Virus record (IMG/VR): IMGVR_UViG_3300021957_000025
Span: 1-64,000 of that record
From: a virus
DNA length: 64,000 bases
Reading direction: 5' to 3' (one strand)
In this document: piece after piece, positions 59,475-64,000 of the stretch
Numbering within the stretch: position 1 is the first letter of the stretch
Layout of the letters: the number at the start of each line of letters is the position of its first letter
The notes under the pieces: model-generated
What the model was told of the DNA's origin: nothing
Seen by the model: the letters and a program-made list of their open reading frames with translations, nothing else
Database searches by the model: none
Made by a program: the position numbers and the translations under genes

Positions 59475-61052
59475 TTAATTGCCAATTGGCAACTTTCTTT
59501 TAACTTTTAAAAAGTCCTCTAGATTATTTATGGTGGAATAATCCATCCCCTTTACCCAAGGGCCCCCACGTGTATAGTGGATACCACTATAATCATACTT
59601 CTCTTCGTGGTTATCATACCCTTCTACAAAGATATAGTGTTCGGGTATAGGAGAAATCTTGTCTGTCCATTCGAATTGATGTAATTGTTTTCCTGTCCAT
59701 GTGTTAACAACTTCGGGGGTCAACTTCTTACAATCTTCATGTCCGTTATTGAACACCATCATACTAGACCATAGCTTCTTTGGATAGTCGATGTTTACTT
59801 CACCATCAAACTTTGTATCATCATGTTTGTATTGTGGATACTTAATACATGCAACAGCATCGTTTGGATTTAGATAGTAGAACATTGGTAGTATACTTTT
59901 CTTAAAGATAAAATCATCATCAATAAAGATACTAAATCCTTCGTAATTCTCTAAGTAAGGTATTAAGAATCTACTGTATGTAAATTCAGTACTTTGATTT
60001 GCATACTCTCTAGTATACTCGGGAATCTCAGCAATGTCAAGTATTTTAACTTCGGGTTCCCATCTGACTTGGTCATGCATCCATCCATTACCGAAACCGC
60101 TTTTGATAGTTTCTAACAATGCAAACTTAGAACACTTAGACAAATCTCCATGTCTGCTATCATGTCCAATATAGATTGTTAGGGGTTTACCTTTTGCAAG
60201 TTCATAAACTTGTTTGTTGAATTCATGCACTTCATCTCTAAAATCTAAGTCCATCAATGCAGTATTGTATTCAATGCAACCATCAACATATGTGAATGAG
60301 CAATGATATGCTTTATCTAATCTTTTTAACTTATTATACCACATTTCTAGAACTTGGTCTAGGCTTGAAGGTTCAACCTTTACAACATCATAATCATCTA
60401 AGACCATGATTTCCATATCATTATTGTTCAATTCTTCAAACACACCACTTCTAATAGAGCCTGGGTGTATTCTAAATGTATATGTTGGTTCGGTATTTAA
60501 TCCTGTGATTCCATTGTTTATAACATATCCTTGAATTGGAGCTCTAAGACCTTCCTCTTGAATACTTTGAATCAACCAATGTGCTTTTGCACCATGATAA
60601 TACATTGATAGTAATGAACCTTCAGATTGCTGATTTCTATCCACACCTTCCCAATCAATTAATGTATCTAAATTAACATAACCATCTGCATCTTTCATAT
60701 CCATTCCAGCATGGCCAGGAATTGGTGTCCTAGGTTTCTCTGCATATCCTACTGGTAAGAATTTGTGATAAGTTACAGACTCGTTTTTTAAACCATTAAA
60801 CCCACCAAACCTATTTTCCTTTCTAAGGTATTCAAAGTCTGACCACTTTGCAATTTTTACTGGTGGTAATATCTCATCAAATAACCATTCAAGAATTTTA
60901 TATATTTCTGTGGTTTTATCAAAGCCTGGTTCTATATTAAACGCACCTAAATGGAAATTACCAATACTCTGTCTGTCCTTCATTGACATGGACTTAAAGT
61001 CTTGGGGTATTATATGTTCTTTTGCTTCTTCAAGGGTAGTAATTTTCTTCAT
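59475..61052 (-). CDS. ParB-like domain fused to a GT-A glycosyltransferase
   Basis: 525 aa from MKKITTLEEAKEHI, chosen because the box lies 5 nt upstream and a terminator stands before it; the frame is open further only as a shadow of the repeat gene. Residues about 145-235 resemble a ParB/Srx-type domain (HWLIQSIQEEGLRAPIQGYV, then FRIHPGSIRSGVFEEL). Residues 291-520 are GT8-like: LTIYIGHDSRHGD, FTYSRFLIPYL, FIDDDFIF (metal DxD, 378-380) and IHYTRGGPW. It may transfer a sugar to a virion protein or to modified DNA bases. Confidence 0.7.
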   Translation of the reverse strand: MKKITTLEEAKEHIIPQDFKSMSMKDRQSIGNFHLGAFNIEPGFDKTTEIYKILEWLFDEILPPVKIAKWSDFEYLRKENRFGGFNGLKNESVTYHKFLPVGYAEKPRTPIPGHAGMDMKDADGYVNLDTLIDWEGVDRNQQSEGSLLSMYYHGAKAHWLIQSIQEEGLRAPIQGYVINNGITGLNTEPTYTFRIHPGSIRSGVFEELNNNDMEIMVLDDYDVVKVEPSSLDQVLEMWYNKLKRLDKAYHCSFTYVDGCIEYNTALMDLDFRDEVHEFNKQVYELAKGKPLTIYIGHDSRHGDLSKCSKFALLETIKSGFGNGWMHDQVRWEPEVKILDIAEIPEYTREYANQSTEFTYSRFLIPYLENYEGFSIFIDDDFIFKKSILPMFYYLNPNDAVACIKYPQYKHDDTKFDGEVNIDYPKKLWSSMMVFNNGHEDCKKLTPEVVNTWTGKQLHQFEWTDKISPIPEHYIFVEGYDNHEEKYDYSGIHYTRGGPWVKGMDYSTINNLEDFLKVKRKLPIGN

Positions 61053-61057
61053 ACATG

Positions 61058-61065
61058 TATTTAGT
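61058..61065 (-). promoter_or_regulatory. Late-type box ACTAAATA, 5 nt from ATG
   Basis: Located between a terminator stem and ATG 61052; spacer CATGT. Confidence 0.55.
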
Positions 61066-61076
61066 GAGCAAAAAAA

Positions 61077-61096
61077 ACCCCTCTTTCGAGGGGTTT
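61077..61096 (-). terminator. Rho-independent terminator of the repeat-protein genes
   Basis: Minus strand AACCCCTC-GAAA-GAGGGGTT and a run of T. GNRA-type loop. Located 20 nt past the stop of the 480-aa repeat protein. Confidence 0.9.
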
Positions 61097-61116
61097 GTTC
61101 ACTGTCGGGTAAGTTC

Positions 61117-62559
61117 CTATGATGTAATTGGGGTTGCAGGCCACTGTTGTGAACCAACTCCATCCCATCTTGCTTCGGGGGTTTGACCCTGTCTTGCATA
61201 CGTGAATGGACTTCTATGTTGATACGTAAATGGAGTCTGACCAGTTCTTTGATATGTGAACGGACTTCTATGTTGATACGTAAACGGTGTTCGACCCTGT
61301 CTTGCATACGTGAATGGAGACCTGTGCTGATAAGTGAACGGTGTTTGACCTGTTCTCTGATAAGTAAACGGAGTCTGTGCATTACGTATATTAGGTTCTT
61401 GAGCAGCTGCAATGTATGGATACGGTTGCTGTGCATCTCTAATATTAGGTTCTTGAGCATTCACTGGATTCTGATAAGTGAACGGTGACCTATGCTGATA
61501 TGTAGCAGGTTGACGTGCATTACTAGGATTCTGATAAGTGAACGGACTTCTATATTGATAAGTAAACGGAGTCTGAGCATTACGTATATTAGGCTCCTGT
61601 TGACTTCTAATATTAGGTTCTTGTGCATTTCTAATATTAGGTTCTTGAGCAGATACAGGGTTCCTATATGTAAATGGAGACCTATGACTGTACGTAAACG
61701 GAGTCTGAGCATTACGTATATTAGGCTCCTGTTGACTTCTAATATTAGGTTCTTGTGCAGAACGTATATTAGGTTCTTGAGCAGATACAGGGTTCCTATA
61801 TGTAAATGGAGACCTATGACTGTACGTAAACGGTGTTTGACTGTTTCTAATATTAGGTTCCTGTTGACTTCTAATATTAGGTTGTTGAGCAGCTCTAATG
61901 TTCGGTTCTTGTGCAGATACAGGGTTCCTATAAGTGAAAGGTGACCTGTGCTGATAAGTGAACGGAGTCTGAGCATTACGTATATTAGGTTCCTGTTGAC
62001 TTCTAATATTAGGTTGTTGTGCTGACCTTATGTTTGGTTCTTGTGCAGATACAGGGTTCCTGTAAGTGAACGGACTTCTATATTGATAAGTAAACGGTGC
62101 TTGATTACTTCTAATATTAGGTTCTTGCTGACTTCTAATATTAGGTTCTTGTGCCGAACGTATATTAGGTTCTTGTGCAGATACAGGGTTCCTGTACGTA
62201 AATGGTGACCTATGGTTATAAGTAAACGGAGACCTATGACTGTACGTAAATGGACTCCTTGCATTATTAGGTTGTCTCGCAGACATAGGATGTCTGTAAG
62301 TAAACGGATTCTGAAACGTAAACGGTTGCTGAGCATTCGCTGGATATCTTGCACTATATGTAAATGGTGCTTGGAACGTAAACGGTTGCTGTGCATTCGC
62401 GGGATATCTTGCACTATACGTAAATGGTGTCTGTACATTTGCAGCGTTAGGTTGCTGTCCATTCGCTGGATATCTTGCACTATAAGTGAAAGGATTTTGC
62501 GATGCCACAGATTGCTGTCTGTTAGCAGTGTATGGTTGTTGTCTGTTACCTATTGGCAT
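61117..62559 (-). CDS. R/P/Q-rich tandem-repeat protein with 44-residue units
   Basis: 480 aa. After the start MPIGNRQQPYTANRQQS, the chain is built of short phrases ending in P: xxPFTYxHRS, PFTYRNPVSAQEP, NIRSAQEPNIRSQQEP, NIRNAQTP. The phrases make a 44-residue unit repeated at exact 132-bp spacing (see the repeat entry). No Cys, few Lys, Arg-rich, with a unique end (EARWDGVGSQQWPATPITS). No signal peptide or known fold. Location among late virion genes suggests a structural fibre or coat component, as inference. Confidence 0.75.
   Translation of the reverse strand: MPIGNRQQPYTANRQQSVASQNPFTYSARYPANGQQPNAANVQTPFTYSARYPANAQQPFTFQAPFTYSARYPANAQQPFTFQNPFTYRHPMSARQPNNARSPFTYSHRSPFTYNHRSPFTYRNPVSAQEPNIRSAQEPNIRSQQEPNIRSNQAPFTYQYRSPFTYRNPVSAQEPNIRSAQQPNIRSQQEPNIRNAQTPFTYQHRSPFTYRNPVSAQEPNIRAAQQPNIRSQQEPNIRNSQTPFTYSHRSPFTYRNPVSAQEPNIRSAQEPNIRSQQEPNIRNAQTPFTYSHRSPFTYRNPVSAQEPNIRNAQEPNIRSQQEPNIRNAQTPFTYQYRSPFTYQNPSNARQPATYQHRSPFTYQNPVNAQEPNIRDAQQPYPYIAAAQEPNIRNAQTPFTYQRTGQTPFTYQHRSPFTYARQGRTPFTYQHRSPFTYQRTGQTPFTYQHRSPFTYARQGQTPEARWDGVGSQQWPATPITS
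61651..62190 (-). repeat. 132-bp tandem repeat array
   Basis: The marker agatacaggg (plus strand) occurs at 61651, 61783, 61915, 62047 and 62179, always 132 bp apart (44 codons). Units differ in a few bases and in the PNIR/PFTY phrase content. Flanking, less regular repeats extend to both sides. Confidence 0.9.
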
Positions 62560-62606
62560 CTGTAACTCCTGTTAATTTAGTATTATATCTTTTCATAGTC
62601 ATCGGC

Positions 62607-64000
62607 TTATGGTTCACAGAAGTTACCCCCACCAAACGGACTTCCATACGAGAAGTAGTAGGTGAATGGGAATCTAGCGTTATACTGTTGTGGTGACTGT
62701 GAGATAACAGGTTGTCTAGCATTTGCAATATACGGTACTCTATAAGTGAACGGACTCCTTGAATTGGATATTGAAGGTTGTCTTGCATTAGCAATGTAAG
62801 GTACTCTGTATGTAAATGGATTCCTTGCACTATTCGGTTGTCTTGCATTAGCAATGTACGGCACTCTGTATGTAAATGGGTTCCTCGCATTATTCGGTTG
62901 TCTTGCATTACTTGGTTGTTGATAAGTAAATGGTGCTTGGAATGTAAACGGTTGTTGAGCATTCTTAATCGTAGGTTGCTGAGCATTCTTAATCGTAGGT
63001 TGCTGTGCAGATACAGGACTTCTATACGTAAATGGAGACCTATGACTGTACGTATATGGAGACCTATGACTATAAGTTAACGGACTTCTATGTTGGTACG
63101 TAGAAGGTTGCCTTGCACTACGTATGTTTGGCTCTTGAGCAGATACAGGACTTCTATACGTAAATGGAGACCTATGTTGATACGTAAACGGAGACCTATG
63201 ACTATATGTTAAAGGTGACCTATGCTGATATGTAGAAGGTTGACGTGCATCTCTAATATTAGGTTCTTGTGCAGATACAGGACTTCTATAAGTGAACGGA
63301 GACCTATGTTGATAAGTAAACGGAGACCTGTGACTATATGTTAACGGTGACCTATGTTGATACGTAGCAGGTTGTCTTGCATCACGTATATTAGGCTCTT
63401 GTCCATTCACTGGACTTCTATATGTAAATGGAGACCTATGACTGTACGTATATGGAGACCTGTGACTATATGTTAACGGTGACCTATGTTGATACGTAGA
63501 AGGTTGACGTGCATCTCTAATATTAGGTTCTTGAGCATTCACTGGACTTCTATATGTAAATGGAGACCTATGACTGTACGTATATGGAGACCTATGATTA
63601 TAAGTTAACGGACTTCTATGTTGATACGTAGAAGGTTGTCTTGCATCACGTATATTAGGCTCTTGTCCATTCACTGGATTTCTATAAGTGAAAGGTGTTT
63701 GACTATTACGTATATTAGGTTCTTGTCCATTCACTGGGTTTCTATAAGTGAAAGGAGACCTATGTTGATACGTAAATGGTGTTTGTCCCTGTCTAGCATA
63801 TGTAAAAGGACTTCTATGTTGATACGTAGAAGGTTGTCTTGCATTTGCTATATAAGGGTACGGTTGTTGTGCTGACCTTATGTTTGGTTCTTGTCCATTC
63901 GCTATATAAGGATACGGTTGTTGTGCATCTCTTATGTTTGGTTGTTGTGCATTTGCAATATAAGGATACGGTTGTTGTGCATCCCTTATGTTTGGTTGTT
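62607..64000 (-). CDS. R/P/Q-rich tandem-repeat protein, partial (start beyond right edge)
   Basis: At least 464 codons; the frame is still open at the right edge, so the true start is outside. Same phrase set as the neighbour (HRSPLTYSHRSPYTYSHRSP, QEPNIRDARQPSTYQ) plus PYPYIANAQQP phrases at its N-terminal side. It ends in a unique tail ...FPFTYYFSYGSPFGGGNFCEP. Units are again 132 bp apart. Two adjacent paralogues imply duplication. Role unknown, probably a late structural protein. Confidence 0.75.
   Translation of the reverse strand, partial: QPNIRDAQQPYPYIANAQQPNIRDAQQPYPYIANGQEPNIRSAQQPYPYIANARQPSTYQHRSPFTYARQGQTPFTYQHRSPFTYRNPVNGQEPNIRNSQTPFTYRNPVNGQEPNIRDARQPSTYQHRSPLTYNHRSPYTYSHRSPFTYRSPVNAQEPNIRDARQPSTYQHRSPLTYSHRSPYTYSHRSPFTYRSPVNGQEPNIRDARQPATYQHRSPLTYSHRSPFTYQHRSPFTYRSPVSAQEPNIRDARQPSTYQHRSPLTYSHRSPFTYQHRSPFTYRSPVSAQEPNIRSARQPSTYQHRSPLTYSHRSPYTYSHRSPFTYRSPVSAQQPTIKNAQQPTIKNAQQPFTFQAPFTYQQPSNARQPNNARNPFTYRVPYIANARQPNSARNPFTYRVPYIANARQPSISNSRSPFTYRVPYIANARQPVISQSPQQYNARFPFTYYFSYGSPFGGGNFCEP
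63009..63690 (-). repeat. 132-bp tandem repeat array in the second repeat gene
   Basis: The ggact/ggatt marker lies at 63016, 63148, 63280, 63412, 63544 and 63676, all 132 bp apart, so both genes share one unit length. The next marker, at 63736, is only 60 bp on, where a shortened unit begins. Confidence 0.88.

Noticed and set aside
61053-61460. Extension of the glycosyltransferase frame upstream of 61052
   Set aside because: The extra residues lie across a terminator and in an alternative frame of the repeat gene; the box-ATG junction at 61052 is a better start.
61651-63690. CRISPR array
   Set aside because: Repeats are 132 bp, coding, without unique spacers; no cas genes.
61183-63875. Long open frames on the plus strand and in other minus frames through the repeat genes
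   Set aside because: They are by-products of the 132-bp in-phase repeat and strong codon bias; the translated sequences (L/I/R-rich) have no family features, no ribosome sites and no promoters.
1-64000. tRNA genes, integrase, transposases, attachment sites
   Set aside because: I looked for cloverleaf-like segments and recombinase motifs and found none I could support by eye.

Overview
The window is a stretch of a T4-like marine myovirus genome. It is AT-rich, and every convincing gene lies on the minus strand, packed with 1-50 bp overlaps or gaps. The replication set (gp41, UvsX, gp43, gp44/62, gp45, gp46/47, UvsW, UvsY, RegA, late sigma gp55) and the virion set (gp13-gp23) are both T4-type. 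The accessory genes (CobS-like AAA ATPase with a VWA partner, Hsp20, peroxiredoxin, IscU, peptide deformylase, many 2OG-Fe(II) oxygenases, curli export genes) suggest a relative of SAR11/Pelagibacter myophages or T4-like cyanophages. There are no photosynthesis genes, so a heterotrophic SAR11-type host is my best guess, as inference. I see no tRNA, rRNA, IS element, integrase or CRISPR array.

Layout from left to right (transcription runs right to left). 1-7.7 kb: edge of a nucleotidyltransferase-like gene, a ligase-like DUF6267-type protein, a surface lipoprotein, a 2OG oxygenase, gp41, UvsX, a nuclease and IscU. 7.7-11.7 kb: gp43 DNA polymerase, lysozyme and small genes. 11.7-14.5 kb: P-loop kinase, TET/JBP dioxygenase and C5-cytosine methyltransferase, a likely DNA cytosine hypermodification cassette. 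14.5-15.6 kb: peroxiredoxin and Hsp20. 15.6-22.7 kb: a compact operon of CsgF, CsgG, two curlin-repeat proteins, a FecR-domain protein, small membrane proteins and a CHASE2 class III nucleotide cyclase. 22.8-26.3 kb: RegA, gp62, gp44, gp45. 26.3-34.4 kb: GIY-YIG-like protein, CobS-like ATPase, metalloprotease/VWA protein, 2OG oxygenase, deformylase and a nuclease-like protein. 34.4-41.9 kb: gp46, gp47, gp55, a chain of five micro-membrane-proteins, UvsW, 2OG oxygenase, UvsY. 41.9-56.3 kb: virion genes (tail-tube-like protein, gp23, scaffold, gp21, core proteins, gp20, gp19, gp18, gp17, gp16, gp15, gp14, gp13). 56.3-61.1 kb: oxygenases, a DUF6065-type protein and a ParB-like/glycosyltransferase fusion. 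61.1-64 kb: two R/P/Q-rich proteins made of a 44-residue (132-bp) repeat; the second runs off the window.

Three things stand out. First, the curli/FecR/CHASE2-cyclase operon: it starts with a late-type promoter placed right after a terminator, so it is probably expressed late with the virion proteins. Second, promoter geometry: eight genes carry a T4-late-like box (NNTAAATA) exactly 5 nt before the ATG, and six carry a sigma70-type -10 exactly 6 nt before the ATG. With the known -10/+1 spacing of both promoter classes, the mRNAs would begin at the A of the start codon, so leaderless transcription looks widespread here. Third, the methyltransferase/TET/kinase cassette together with a glycosyltransferase suggests modified cytosines in the virion DNA.
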